Source of the DNA: Hymenolepis diminuta
Taxonomy: Eukaryota > Platyhelminthes > Cestoda > Cyclophyllidea > Hymenolepididae
Assembly (NCBI GenBank): GCA_900708905.1
Contig: CAADRB010000044.1
Coordinates: 1,036,463 to 1,100,462 of the forward strand
Length of the DNA: 64,000 nucleotides
Direction: 5' to 3'
Shown: piece by piece, positions 29,301 through 42,438 of the stretch
Position numbering within the stretch: the first letter of the stretch is position 1
How the letters are laid out: the number at the start of each line of letters is the position of its first letter
Translations under genes and position numbers: made by a program
Notes under the pieces: generated by a model
Seen by the model: the letters and a program-made list of their open reading frames with translations, nothing else
Told to the model about the DNA's origin: nothing
The model's database searches: none

Positions 29301-32300
29301 CCAAATTAATATCAACTGTCATAAACAGACTCAAAGCCGGATATTTGGTCATTTAAAAATATTTTTCCATCTTCTCTTTGAGACCCCGGGAAAGTGTGAG
29401 CATCAATGAAGCAAGAGTTACAGGTTACCGTTAATTTTTGCATCTGAGTTGCTCACAGTTATAAATAATACGCTATCTATCCTTTGTTTATCTTCTCACT
29501 CTTTGTCGAATATGAAACTTTGCATTTGATTTGATCTGCTATTTCATTTTAGTATTTACTCTATGTTGTTAATGTCATGTTATACCGCATTGCAAATTTA
29601 ATGACGTTCTGAGATCAAAGATCTAACTTTTGCGCTGTCTGAAATTATACTTTATGTATTTTATTGTCAATTGCAGCATATCCGTTTGGATCCGAAACCT
29701 GCATGAAATAGCCGGTCACTGATATATTTCACATCATATGAGCCTAAATTTAATTTTCTTATCCATGTAATAAATACCAAAACTACATGAAAGTCAGTAT
29801 TTTTAAACGAATATTATGGTAGCGGAAAAACATTCTTAGATCTTTTCTTTTAAAGATTTCTAAGTGTTCTTCTTAGTGGCCAATTTCAGCAGATGCCCTT
29901 AACCATTCTAGTGCTATCGCACTTTTCGATGAACTCTGCCTTTACGGACGCATGAATTATATACTCTTGACCTTAGATTAATAATATTAGAACTAATATT
30001 AAAGCAAAAAAAGAAAGAGGGAAGACTTTTGAAAGGATTAATCAGTTTTAATTAGGGAATGCAAAACTATGCAAAATCAACATATTTTATGATGAATAAG
30101 CATAGGAAACTTAATTATATCTTCTAGTTCCTTGAGTTGGCAACAGCAGATAGGGGACTTTGGATGAGTGAGGACAAATCTCAATTGAAACCTAAGTATA
30201 CATATGGGAATGAGGTAACACTACACATAGATTTATTCCCAGAACCTTTAGCATTATGGCAGTTAAAAATACTCTATCATTGTACGCAATTTATGGAATT
30301 ATAGTGTGCCAATAGTAGCCATGAATGACGAGTTCCTGAAAATAGTACCTAGCCCTGTAATCTGCTTATACAGAGTGTAATCATCACCAGTGTTGTCGAT
30401 TTCGAACATTCTTAGCTATGGATTTTTTTTATTCATATGTTAACGATGTAGTATAAATAATAATTATACGCAGAGAGAATAGAAGTGGGCCACTTAACCA
30501 GATCACGGAAGGTATCCATTTTTTTAATATATAAATAAATCATATTCTGTTAACAATATTAGCACCATTTGGTTTCTGATATCAATATTCTAGATCACCA
30601 TGTTTCCACTTTTAATCTCCTATACTACCTCGCTAGAGATTCCAAACTACGATTTCCCATTATTTTAATACAGAAATCTCTATGGCATTAAGTTGTGAAA
30701 GATGAAGAATGATGGTACTGAGACTCGCTGAATAATAATTGCTTTATAACTGAAATACAATCGAGCATTAATAGATATAACCTGAAGATTGAAGTTTAAA
30801 TATAACTACTACTGAATGATTAAAAAAGATCATTATATCTCCATGCATTAAATATTCAAGAAAGTGGCAAATCATCAATACACAATAAAGCTCAAAAATT
30901 AGTTCTTTGATTACGAATTGAATGATGGATCATTACAGAATTCCATGCTCAGGTGAATACAAAGACCACTAAGAACTGTCAGACAAAGCTCAAGGTTAAC
31001 TTATTTGATTATAATGGTGTTCAGGAAGATCTGAAGAATTTCATTCAAGTGCTTAGTAATTTCGAATCTGAAATAAAATTCCCTGCTATGTGAATTACTT
31101 GTGTTTTGTACCTTCAAAAATCGGTTATTAATGAAAATATTTCAATTTGAGAATAGGGATCTGCTTCCCAATTACCACTTATACTAAAATATTTTTATTA
31201 TATGATCAAATCTTTATTTCTTCATATAGATGGAACCTACTTATTTACCATAAATATCATTGAAATAGGCAGAAAAGGGAAATTAATTTATGCGAAGTTA
31301 AGGGCGTTAGTATTGTTTTTATCTTTTCTATCTACAAAATTGGTTCTCGTGTCAGTTAAGGTCCATGAAATGTAATTAACCTTTTAAGGTAGCGACTGTT
31401 AGAAATTTGCCGATGTATATCATTGCATTCAATTTGATTCACCCATCGATTCCTTTATGAAGATAAATCAAAATATTTTGCGAAATATCTGACATCGCAG
31501 AAGAATATCTAAAAAATTAAGGCAGATATATAGGATACCCTATATAGGATAGGGTTAAGAAAACTTGAATCCGTATTTAGATAACAAAATTTGAAATAAC
31601 AGGATAAATATGGGCGGACTGAGCTCAACCTATTATTAAAACTTAAATTGGATTTTTAAAATTAGCAAAGTATGACGCAATTCAACTACAGTTGTACACA
31701 TAAACCAAATTCGATGTTTTAGGGGATTATTGATTTAGCAGATTCTTTCATTATTGGATGGCTCAGAGGAGCTTCGGAGACTAGTACACTAGCTAAAAGC
31801 GTATACAAGCAAATTGACTTATTGCCTGCTCCAACCAAACTTTCATATAGTCTTTTTTTTGGCCAATGATCAAAGGAACAAAGATCGCTAGACAATCAAA
31901 ACAGTATATTGTGCATAGCTTAGTTTAAACAACTAATTTTTGGGAGGATCTTATCAAATAGGACGGTTAATATAAAGGGGCATAATAATCTGTAAGATTG
32001 TGAAAGACAAAGAATGTAACAAGAAGAAGATAAAATGCGCAAAAAGGCCACTATCCCTTCCAGCATTACGGGATTTCGGCTGAGTATATCACATGTCCTG
32101 GTCAAAGGCCACTGTTCTCCCACGTTGATCTGCGGCTTACACACTGACTGGTATGGTTGCTACCCTAGCCTACTTCAAATTCTATAGAAACAATGCGCTT
32201 GGCGGCTTACAATAACATAACCCTGTTGACGCACTCTCAGTGAATGTGCTTACTACTATTTTCCTTTTATTCATATCAGTTTTCTTTTCTCACTTTCTTT

Positions 32301-33360
32301 CGTTCTTTTTGTATTGATATCTAATATACCTCTGATTTTTCTTTTAAATAATTTTCTTCCGTCATTTAAGAGAACCGATCACCTCTCTGTGGTCCTAGAA
32401 GCTCTCTAAGTTGGAGAAAATTTTCTGATTAGGATGACAGAGGCTAGTGCCACCAAATCAGTATTTTGTAATTTATTCGTCAAATTTGCTAACAAGGTCA
32501 GTGTGCTGAATCTGTTTGATTTGATTTATTCAATATCCACCAATGATAATAGTTGATACAAATAGAGATATGATATGTAGATTTACAAAAATTAATATAC
32601 AATATAAAAGACTGCATTCATTTAGTAAAGCTCTAGCAGCCCTAATGATAGTAAGCATTAAAAAGCATAGATTTTTCAGGACTTAAATGTCCACGTAGTA
32701 AACTTTCACAAACGACATCAATCACATAATTGATTGACTCACATAATATCGTGAATCGTTGATATTGAAGGTAAAGAAAATAAGTTTACAAAACTAAATC
32801 CTGAGAAAATATTTGAACAAAGAAATCGTAAATTACCCACAAGGTAATGAAGAGAATTTGATAGCTTCTAAAATTATACATGCTATTTCAGTTTATCCTG
32901 GACAACTCAATAAATAGTTCATCTTAATTAATACATCATTAGCAAATGTTTATTAATGGTAATTCTACCTTATGTCAATAGAACTCCGACGGAGCTTTCC
33001 AAATTTTGCAACCTCGACACTCACGTTCCACGGATATCCTCAGCAAGTGTCAAACTCGCTTATTAGTTGAAAAATGATTTTGTGAAAGCTACCCTTCACA
33101 GCTGCTGTATAACACGTGTAACTTATTTAGAATGTTGCTTTTAAAAATATGACAGTAAAATTGCCAATAAAAAACTAACATAAATAACGTTAATAAATTT
33201 AATATTTTCCCATTCTTCTTCCCCTTCCCCTCCTTTCAAAACGGTTATAAGATACTGTTAGTCCTATTATTTTTAACAATAATATTGACGAAAATATTAT
33301 TGGGCTTTATTTTGAAAACCCAATATTGATAAGGGAAAAGAGTAATTTTTTGAGTAATTA
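17336..33360. other. Gene desert, non-coding
   Basis: Sixteen kilobases of AT-rich DNA with no gene I can support. Slightly GC-richer patches at about 28820-29300 and 32040-32230 contain short open frames on the minus strand (28835-29026, 29112-29294, 31920-32144). They cannot be joined into a convincing gene and no family is recognisable. No transposase, reverse transcriptase or tRNA signature was seen. Confidence 0.5.
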
Positions 33361-33441
33361 TCATACCATTAAGGAAAAATTGTCATTGTTTGTACAGAGC
33401 AGAGAAGTGACGAAATGTAGAGAGGACATTGTATTGGTCAG

Positions 33442-33564
33442 GGTGAATCTTTGAGAGTGGCCATTCCATTCACCGGATATGCGCCAATGGACATTGAAGC
33501 CGTGACTTTTGACTTCATAGACGGACACAATGATCGCCACGCCACCAATGCGCACCAACTATAG
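33442..33564 (+). pseudogene. Exon-like fragment with faint I-set Ig resemblance
   Basis: After a possible acceptor (GGTCAG) the sequence stays open for 40 codons to a TAG, with a balanced non-AT-driven composition (GESLRVAIPFTGYAP...). The opening G-E-S-L-R-V-x-I-P-F-T-G resembles the first strands of I-set immunoglobulin domains in titin or twitchin-like muscle proteins. However, the conserved Trp and Cys residues that would confirm such a domain do not follow. It may be a terminal exon, a decayed pseudogene fragment or a chance open stretch. No partner exon was found next to it, although another coding-like open stretch lies 420 bases downstream. Confidence 0.2.
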
Positions 33565-33985
33565 AAATATCTTTGTCAAATTGAATAGAACGTTTTATAT
33601 TAAAATCTCCGACATTATTAGCTTTATAACTCCTTTTACCGGCTTATATAATATCGCATTTTTGGAAAACAAATACTTTTGAATTTTTTCAGATACATAT
33701 TCCCCACATCAATATAAACTATGGAATTTTCATAAAAATAATTTAAATATTAAAAACCACTTTTCTATCATTTCATTTTTTCATATTTTCTAGGGCATAG
33801 TAGAGGTTTCAATTCCATTCATTCAAGCATAAAAGTCAACATTTAAATGTAAATATTATTATATTTTTCGATTCTCCTGGACACTTTAGAAGGTGGCTAG
33901 CAGCCAAGATACCTGATTTCCCCATAGCTATTTTTCAGGATATACCTTATGTCTTCTACCAATTTTCACTACGACAACGGGATAG

Positions 33986-34180
33986 GCAGGGAAAATAGAG
34001 CAGCCGTTAGCAAGGTTCATTGAGAAAAGACCAGAAAGCTTGAGAGAGACTGCGCATAAGAGAGTGGATATCGTGGATGCAGTGGACCTGACTCAGGTCA
34101 CGCTGATAGGATTTTCGTACCCTGTCTTAAATTTAGAACATAGAGTATGCCCTGCAAAATTTCCCCTCTTTCCTCCTTAA
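33986..34180 (+). pseudogene. Unidentified coding-like open stretch
   Basis: Sixty-four codons are open between an in-frame TAG and a TAA in a patch clearly richer in G and C than its surroundings. The peptide (AGKIEQPLARFIEKRPESLR...) has a charged, helix-prone composition unlike random AT-rich translations. It has no Met start, and a possible acceptor (GATAG) sits directly before it. I do not recognise a family. It could be an orphan exon or part of a decayed gene together with the fragment at 33.4-33.6 kb. Confidence 0.2.
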
Positions 34181-36431
34181 CTTTGTGTGGACTTGGGCTG
34201 ACAAATTAGAGGCACAGAAAAGTAGGAGATTAATCATCTCAGGTTTACGGTTAGTTGCTTAATACTGTGAACATTCCAGTTGGCAATAGGATTCGCTGAT
34301 CGGAGGCCACAAATTATTCCATCTATTCTAAAAGACATTTTACCACTTTATAACTCACAGTTGTGATTGGTATACATGTTAGAAGAGAATTTCCAGCGTC
34401 ACATTTTGTTCGAATTGACCAAATTATATTTCCCTAAGTTGCTCAGCATGACAGAAGTAAATGCACAAAAAGTATTTTTTTACAGTTTTACCTAAATCGT
34501 AGAAAATATCCCACTCCAAGTGTTATGCTTTAAAACGCAAATGTTTGCTAACGCTGACCTTCTAATTATAAATCGTATTAGTCGCTATTTATGACTGATA
34601 CCACAAGAAGGCACAGAGGGTAATAAATGTCGGTTTTTAATATAAACGGTTTTACTTTAATAATTTTAATCATTTTCTTACCTATTCACTGGTAACTAGC
34701 AAAATTAGCACAAATCTATCAAAATTTAACCTTTTAAGTGGATAGTAAGAAGAAGAATCAGTTAGAAGTATGCATAATCATAAAAATCCGTTATGCTGAG
34801 ATGAAGCAAAGCATTCTTTAACAATAAACTAAATGATATTCTTTGAAATTAGTCAGAAAAGGTAGCTTAGCTCTTTTTCCAACTTTAAACTGGTCTACAA
34901 AAAGTCCAAATGCACTAGTTTGTCAGTTTGCGCAAATTACCTGCATTTTATGTTGACAAGTTAAAAGGAACATTTTAAACAATAGGTAAATTTTTCAGAT
35001 CTAAAATTTGTTATGAAAATTTGACATTTCCTTCTTAATGTTATTTTGTTATACCACTGTTAGCCGCCTCCAAGAGTCCAAAGAAGCCAGAACTCAAAAA
35101 TAACACGGAATTAGGCAAATTTTAGTAATTTAATCGGGTTTCTGCAACGCAAAGACGCATGATATTAGCTCATTTAAACAAGAGTTAATCTTATGAATAA
35201 CCAATAACAATTAATTAATCTAATTTTCCTTGAATTACACCATTTCATTTTCAAACAATAACTCTCGACGAAAGTTTTTGATCAATAAGTTCAGATGTTG
35301 GTTCCACCGATGAATAAATTGGATCCCAAGAGCTTCACGATTTTACTGTGAAGGGAAGTAAGGTGAGTTCATATAAATCTCCTCTGGATACGTTTATGGT
35401 TTGGAAGATTTGGTTGCATACCGAGAACATGAATGTCTGCGAACGCGTACCCAGATTTGAACACCAGCGTAACACTTCGTCCAGGAGAGGATTAAGATCT
35501 CATCCACTGTCACCTCTCCTCGTGAAATAAGAAGTTGCTTTTTCTTATTATCAACAAATTGCCCCACTTAGACGATTGAGATGGATCGAAAAATGTAAAA
35601 AGGAGATATTTGGACCACGACAAGAGTTCTCAAATTGAGCAAAAAGGGAACTGAATGACATTGCCTTTGGTATGCAATGAATGATGAATACCTGGGGGAG
35701 TTTGATATAATATAGATAAATTTTAGAGGTATGATCTTTAATCAATTTGAATATATCTCCACCAGGATAAAATTTATAGGTTCACCAAGACTGATATCAA
35801 CGTGCAACCAATGAAATTTATCTTGAGAAAACAAGAGAACATAAAATTCATCCTCGCCTGCATTTTATGCAACAAGCTCTGATAATATTCCGTTTGAGCA
35901 AGAAATAGATTTGCCAAGAACGATTTCCTCGGGTTCTTTGCATTTATCGCTCACCAGTGTCAATTGCTTAGGAGGATAAACTAGCTTTGGTTTATGTCGA
36001 ATGTGGTTGCACTGACAATGACATTTTAGAGACTTGGATTTGGTGGACGATTTGTGAGTTCCGAAGAAGCAAAAGTACATCACCTTCTTCATATCCGTTT
36101 AGGTGGAATATTTGATTTATTGGATGACCAAGCAGGCAGGATTTTGGGATCAATTGTTGCTGGGCATGTTAGGCTCGAAGACAAGTAGTTAGACATGTTA
36201 GGTATGAAAGATTTCATGAGTGCATAAGATGCGTTATTTTTATACTATCTCTTGCTGATGGGGGAAACTTCTTATCAACACTAACCGTCTGAACGAAAGT
36301 ACACCATAAAAGACGATGGAGCAAGAAGAGACAGAGGACGATTTTTAGTGTAAGTGTGTAAAACAGTAATTTAAACAATTTGTGAATGCGATTAATCTGC
36401 AGTAAAAAATTATTTACAATGTAAATTATTA
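34181..36431. other. Non-coding DNA, some GC-richer patches
   Basis: No gene can be supported. A minus-strand open frame of 75 codons (35865-36092) and a plus-strand one of 60 codons (35348-35530) lie in moderately GC-richer DNA but carry no motif I recognise. No flanking splice pairs are convincing. Confidence 0.5.
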
Positions 36432-36478
36432 TTACATATAAGAAAATAGTATTTTCCTAAAATAATTCTTATATGTAA
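36432..36478. repeat. Short inverted repeat (13-bp perfect arms)
   Basis: TTACATATAAGAA at 36432-36444 is the exact reverse complement of TTCTTATATGTAA at 36466-36478. The 21-base spacer contains a smaller AAAAT-AGT-ATTTT hairpin. It can fold as a long AT-rich cruciform. It could be a very short MITE-like relic or simply an AT-rich palindrome; no target duplication is obvious. Confidence 0.7.
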
Positions 36479-36587
36479 GATTCTTTATTTTCCTCCTTTT
36501 AATTCCTGCTTCCTTTAATTCTCCTTTATTCAAACAAATTTATTTACATTACGGTTGGAAATGGCGCATAATATAAACCGACCCATC

Positions 36588-36735
36588 GATACGAAAACAT
36601 GCGTCTTGTGTTGACATAGTAGTTTGGATCGTTTTGTATTGTGGTGTTGTCGGGTCGTATTTGTAACTAGTGCAATGTCTTAGGGAATCTAAGAGTCGTT
36701 TGCGGTATCCTACAGAGAAGAGCAGATCATAACAA
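36588..36735. repeat. Tandem repeat copy 1 (about 148 bp)
   Basis: This copy is closely similar to 36797-36945, with a start-to-start distance of 209 bases. Both share a block running from TGTAACTAGTGCAATGTC to CTACAGAGAAGAGCAG with only a few substitutions. Read on the minus strand, each unit would end at a GTTTTCATATC-like sequence, and copy 2 is followed there by an (AAT)n tract. That arrangement resembles the 3' end of a non-LTR retrotransposon, but no reverse transcriptase was seen. Confidence 0.85.
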
Positions 36736-36774
36736 AGTCCAATTACTTGTTCCCTTTTTAATGGATCGCGGTGA

Positions 36775-36796
36775 AATTATTATTATTATTATTATT
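36775..36796 (+). repeat. (ATT)n microsatellite
   Basis: About seven ATT units lie directly between the two copies of the tandem repeat and abut the start of copy 2. On the opposite strand this is an (AAT)n tail in the position expected at the 3' end of some non-LTR elements. Confidence 0.9.
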
Positions 36797-36945
36797 GATA
36801 TGAAAACGTGCGTCATATTTTGACATGGTGGTTTGACTGGTTTTGTATTGTGGTGTTGTTGGGTCGTGTTTGTAACTAGTGCAATGTCTTAGGGAATCTA
36901 AGAGTCGGTTGCGGTACCCTACAGAGAAGAGCAGGTTACAGCAAT
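36797..36945. repeat. Tandem repeat copy 2 (about 149 bp)
   Basis: Second copy of the unit at 36588-36735. On the minus strand a 90-codon open frame crosses this copy and ends in a run of Asn encoded by the microsatellite, which marks it as repeat-derived and not a gene. High similarity between the copies implies a fairly recent duplication or two insertions of one element. Confidence 0.85.
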
Positions 36946-39900
36946 TATTGTAAATTTTGTTTGTGGATAATTGATCCCTTAACTTTGATGACAATTTAGA
37001 TGAAACGACTAAATATTTTAAATGAGCCAATTTTCACATTTACGTCTTCTCTTTTGCATAAAAACATATTGATTTCTGAAACATACTTTTATAAATACAC
37101 GCTCTTGACAAGCCTAAACAAAGTTAAAACCTTCTTGACGAATATTCAGTTGATTTTAAATCTTTAGCCTACATTTTACTTGTTTTAAATAAACGCCACA
37201 TTTTATACACATTTCACCCTACAGTAGTAGGCGAATGTAAGAGCGTGTACTATAAAAGAATGAGAATGCGTTTATCAGGTACAGGATAGCTGAGTTTAAA
37301 AAGGAAGAGCTTACTTTTACGGGGACAATGTTAATATGTGAGATCTAATTCGTCCGTAAAAATTTGGCCGAACCAACGTAAGAGGTCGCAACTTAATGAA
37401 CCTATTGAACAAAAAGTGTTTCGTTAAATTTTGATGAATAACAGTTTAACCATATGTGCTTTTTTGTAGTATCCATTGTATATTTTACCAACTGCCAAGG
37501 GCATAAGAACATGTGGATCAACTTAACCCTTGAGGGGAAAATAAAAGCATGCAAGCACGAAAGCGTTTATCTAAATTTATTAACAATTTACTATTTTAAA
37601 GATGATTTTGTTATGCTGTTTGGTGATCTGGGTCCACGTTTGCTCCACCTGTTTTAATAAATATACAATTGCGTTTTTTATTTTACAACTCGGACTGACA
37701 AATCATCATCTCGAAGGAAAATTCGAATAATTTGGTTGAATTAGTAATATTAACTGTGCGGTTATCAAATTCAAGCCAAGGTTCATCAGATGTTGTTGCG
37801 AAAGTGGGGAAAACAGTTGATATTGTCGTTATCAATAACCCCCGATCAAAGTCTAAATACTACAACCAAAATCAAACTTTGCCCGAAGTTAAGTGTAACG
37901 GTGTGAGGTTAGAAACCCACCTGCATTGTTATATAATTTGGAACCCGTTATCTTGTTTTGGTTTCTACCACTGAAAGTCTAAGGACTTTTTGGATACTAT
38001 GTCCAGCAGTATAATGAAGAAAATACAAATGATATTTAAAGAAAACTCTACCAGGAAATCTTTGTTGTATTCTGGCAGGTCTACCAAGCAGATTAATTTA
38101 TGTGGTTGCTATAAGAGCTACTGAAATTCCAAACGATACTCAGAATCCTGCGTTCTGTGCTGGTCCATCGGAAAGAATTGAATTTATTTCATAGTTATTT
38201 TATATTTCATGCATTTTAACGAAGGATTTTAATCGTTAAATATAGTAATTGTTACTAAATTTAGGTAAGCTCCGCTTTATTTCAAACTCATTAAACTAGA
38301 AAATAAAGAAACGATACAGTACTCCTAAGAGCATTTATTACGAAATGGAACCAAGAGTTACTTGAATCTTTGTGATTTAAAAGCTTCTGTTAAATCATTT
38401 TTTGCCTATGTGCACTAATGAATATATTGGAAATTTAACATGAATATGGAGAGTACATTGCAGTCCAAATTGATGAGAGTAGAGTGTAGAGTAAAATTAC
38501 ACGATTTGCCTCAGGAGGCAAAATGTAAACTTGAGTGAGAGAGGAAGCTGTTTCGCGTTTATTCTTGTGATCTTGTCCTACGATAGTTTAAGACTTTCAG
38601 TTAATTTCCTATTTTGTCTAAATCGAACATGTATGAGGAAATGACTGGTTTTAAATACCAGCAGGAAAAAAAGCTATATTCCAGGCAAATGGGATGGGAT
38701 GGTGTTGACAACCCTATATTAAGAGCTAGAAATTGATAGCAAACAGAAACTAATACTTGTATTAATGATAAAAACACAATCGCGTACGACGTCGGTGACC
38801 TGCAATCTCTCCGTTATTCATGCTACTGGCACGAATTTGTGCCTACTATTAATTATTACAATTATTTTTCCAAGCCCTTATATGAATAATATAAATTGAG
38901 TGCAAGTAACGTTTTAAAAGATTTTATTTTAAATGTATCTACAGCTAGACAAGAATTGTGCATTTTTTTAATTTTGGGAAGGTATATAAACTCTAAGTTA
39001 GTTCAAAAAGGGACCAATGGCAGAAGGAGGGGACGAAATTGAGAATTAAGTCAAATCGGGTATCAGAAGCATGTGTTTGATTTAATTATCAGATCCAGGT
39101 TATAAAGATTTTATTTAAAGGGTATAGATAACTTCTTCATGCACACATTTATCCCCCACTTTACTAGACCACACAATGTCTAGACCTTATTGTCTGGATA
39201 ATGAATTTGAAGAATTAATCCTACTGGTTCTATGTTGTTTTACTTATAGTGACCGAGATAGCAGAATGATAAGAGTAAACAGAATTATAACATAGCTAAA
39301 GTCACTAAAATAATAGCTCTAATGGTAATGTTAACAGAGTAGTTGAAAATAAAATACAATATTTTCCGTATTTTAAAGATGATTATTTTGCAGGGGCGTT
39401 ATACGCATACATATATGTGTGTGCGCTTTAGGACATTAGGACCTGACCTTATTTGTTCGAAGTTCGTCAGTTAATTCTCCTACTGTCTGTTCCATAAGGT
39501 CTTTATTTATCTAAGAAATTTTAGAATAGAGGCTTCATAAAATGTATTATATCAGCGTATTAAAGCAATTTCTGCGCCAATCCCATTAAAATTGGCTCCA
39601 ACTAAATAGTAAACATAGAGCAACATACCTCAACAATAATGTGCAGTGTGCACATAGTAATTCATACCCTTCCACATCTTAGTTGCCAGTTAATATTTTT
39701 CCTGTTGTTCACCGAATGAAGAAAGCAAAATCTGTCAACTCCTCTCATGAACCACGATAGGCACTCCACTGAAACTCGGATTCCACTAGCTCAGTATTGG
39801 TGTTTTTCCATTCCCTTCCAAATCCCAGTTACTCCGCCTACTCTTTCATCCTTTCTCTTCACATCTGTTTCAGGTTGTCCAACATATACGTGTTGCCAAT

Positions 39901-42438
39901 TAACCTTTGGTCTTCTGAGTTCAGAAAGGCTGCTGTATCAAATAACCATTTATAAAAATCACGGTTTTTGTAAGGGTTTACACTCGTAAATTTGCTTTAT
40001 AAGAATGATTTTACACTCAACAGTCCGACTACTATTTTTTTACTAACCCGCTAATATGTATTAACACACATCTTTGTTTGGCCGAAACCGCCTCGTTAGT
40101 TAATTCTTCTAGAAAAAATTTAGAAGATTTCCCACACATAAAACAAATGATGTCAACACATTAAAGCAATTCCTCAACATTTCTCTTTAGACTTTTCTTA
40201 ATCAATGATTCTAGCTTAATAAAAGAGTATATTTTTAATATACTTCAACAATGATAAAATCCAATCACTCAACTTGTATTTTGGTTTCATTAAACGGTTA
40301 ATACATATTATCAGGCCATCATTTTGTAATATTAGTGTTAATCTTGCCTTTTATTACCTATTGTATTAATTCAGATTAAGGATCCACATCTGCTTCATTC
40401 TTCTTTATTCCAAATATGAAAACTTGCAAAGAATAACTACTCTAAGCTACAAGGAGACACAAACGAAACGCCCACAAGTTAAACTAATTGACCGACAAGC
40501 TCTAAATGTCGCGGATGTGAATTCATCCAGATAAATCGATTAAGTATGAATTATGAAACATTAGAACATTAAAAAGTGGACTATACTCCTCGTGAAAGAT
40601 GCATAATCCAAACCACCTTATGCTTGGTCTCTCCATTTCATTACATACTAGGTGCTCGTCGATGACAATGTGTAATTTTTTGCTAGGTCATGGACAGTAG
40701 TATAGCTATAGAATTACACAAACTCTTTCGGGATTAATTTTTTTGCAACTCTAACAATGGTGTTAGAAATTGCATATATCGCTCCACTCCATCAAAAATC
40801 TTAATAAAAGTGAACTTATAAGACGGAATCAAGCTTAAGTCGAATATTTTTATCTTGACTATGTTCTCCTGAGAACTCATTTGTCACTTTTCTTCGCAGT
40901 TTGAAATTTAAGTTTGTCTGAGTAATTTCAAAAGAAAATTTTATTACTGTCGTGGAGTATACAGATTTCCTATTAAGTATTGGGAGTTAGTTGGCTATAA
41001 GCATTTATTAAATACGTATTTATTTTTTTATTCAAATTTGAGATATTCGAGTGTATTTTCTTATCATATTGAATATTGAATGAAAATTGTTTTCATATTT
41101 ATTTATTTATTAGAATGTAAATTAATCAGGTTTATCAATAATGTTCAAATAGGTAACCCCTTGACACTTGTTAAAAATTTCAGATTTTTGTTTGCATTGA
41201 ACATTTACGTCTAATTTTAATAACCGGGATTCCGTTTTAACTTGAGTTATTGTGCTTAGCTCTTGCAGGAGGGAACGAATTGATCTGGTAGATAGATCCT
41301 AATAAGGACTACATTCACATCCTGTTTGATGTACGTGCAAAACAAGACTCTTGCTAGTTCATATTACACTTTGAAAACTAATAATTTCTTTAACCTAGAG
41401 AGCTTAATTTATGTATTTTCAATATTATCCATGTTGCGTTTATGTTTTCCTCTGTTAAAAGCCTTTAGCCGTATTTAGAAAGAATGTTCTCGATGAATAT
41501 CTCAACAAACAACTCAATTATATGGGCTATTATTTACCGATCCGCATTTTACGGAGAGATCTAAGAGAGACGTTCTTTACAACTGATATGAATATTAGGT
41601 TTTAGGCATACACTAGCGAGTAATTATATTTTGGTTTGAAATAAGGACTCAGATAAAATAAGATCTTTGATTAGAGAAGCAGTCTTGGAAAAATTGCATA
41701 TGGAGATCCTATTCGGTTATCAAGCACTCCAAGCAGGGATAACATCGGGTAGCTTAATGTCTCTAACCGTTTTTGTTTCATCATGGAAAACCCACGATTC
41801 CTTGGGAGGTCGTAACTGACGAAGATTGGGAACATGTAGCAGAGTCGTCTACCATTCAAGATGAAAAGGAAGAAGAAGCATTTGTTGCTTGTCCGTTTGT
41901 GTTAAACACGGTAAAGTAACATATTATTCCCTCTCGCTTTTGTAAATGTCTCAGCATTTCTTTTACAAAAGCTTTCAAAAGAAAATCCAAGAGAGTCGAC
42001 CATACTTCAATGGGAGGAAACAGGAATGGTTTATGAGCTTTTATTCCCTATTAAATAGATAAAATTATACCATATTTTTGCCCATCTTCAAAAATTGACA
42101 GATTCCAGCATAATTTTCACGAGGACAATGATCGAGATCTTACCCGGAGGAAGACAATGACTAATTTGAAACTGAATCAGACATTGAGGGGAGCTTTTTA
42201 TTCAAATGTGTGAATTAAAGTTAATGATTTATGAAGTTTAATAATTCAAAGATAAGTACAAATCGGAAATATTTTGGTAATTAAGTAATAATTCTCCAGG
42301 AATTATAATGTCAACGGAAGGTGCAAAATAGTTAACAACCGAGATTTTATTTTCAATAAATTGTGAACATTTTTATTTAATCACTTTTAAAATATTTTAC
42401 CGATATAGCGAAATTCATTTAAATAGTCTCAAAGATAT
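36946..42438. other. Non-coding AT-rich DNA
   Basis: Nothing supportable. Open frames at 37454, 37732, 39747 and on the minus strand at 41671 are of chance length and lack motifs or convincing splice sites. Confidence 0.55.

Noticed and set aside
28835..32144. Multi-exon minus-strand gene joining the open frames at 28835, 29112 and 31920
   Set aside because: Splice sites and phases could not be made consistent, and no segment resembles a known family.
36758..37030. 90-codon minus-strand open frame ending in poly-Asn
   Set aside because: Crosses the tandem repeat and its (ATT)n tract; best explained as repeat-derived sequence.
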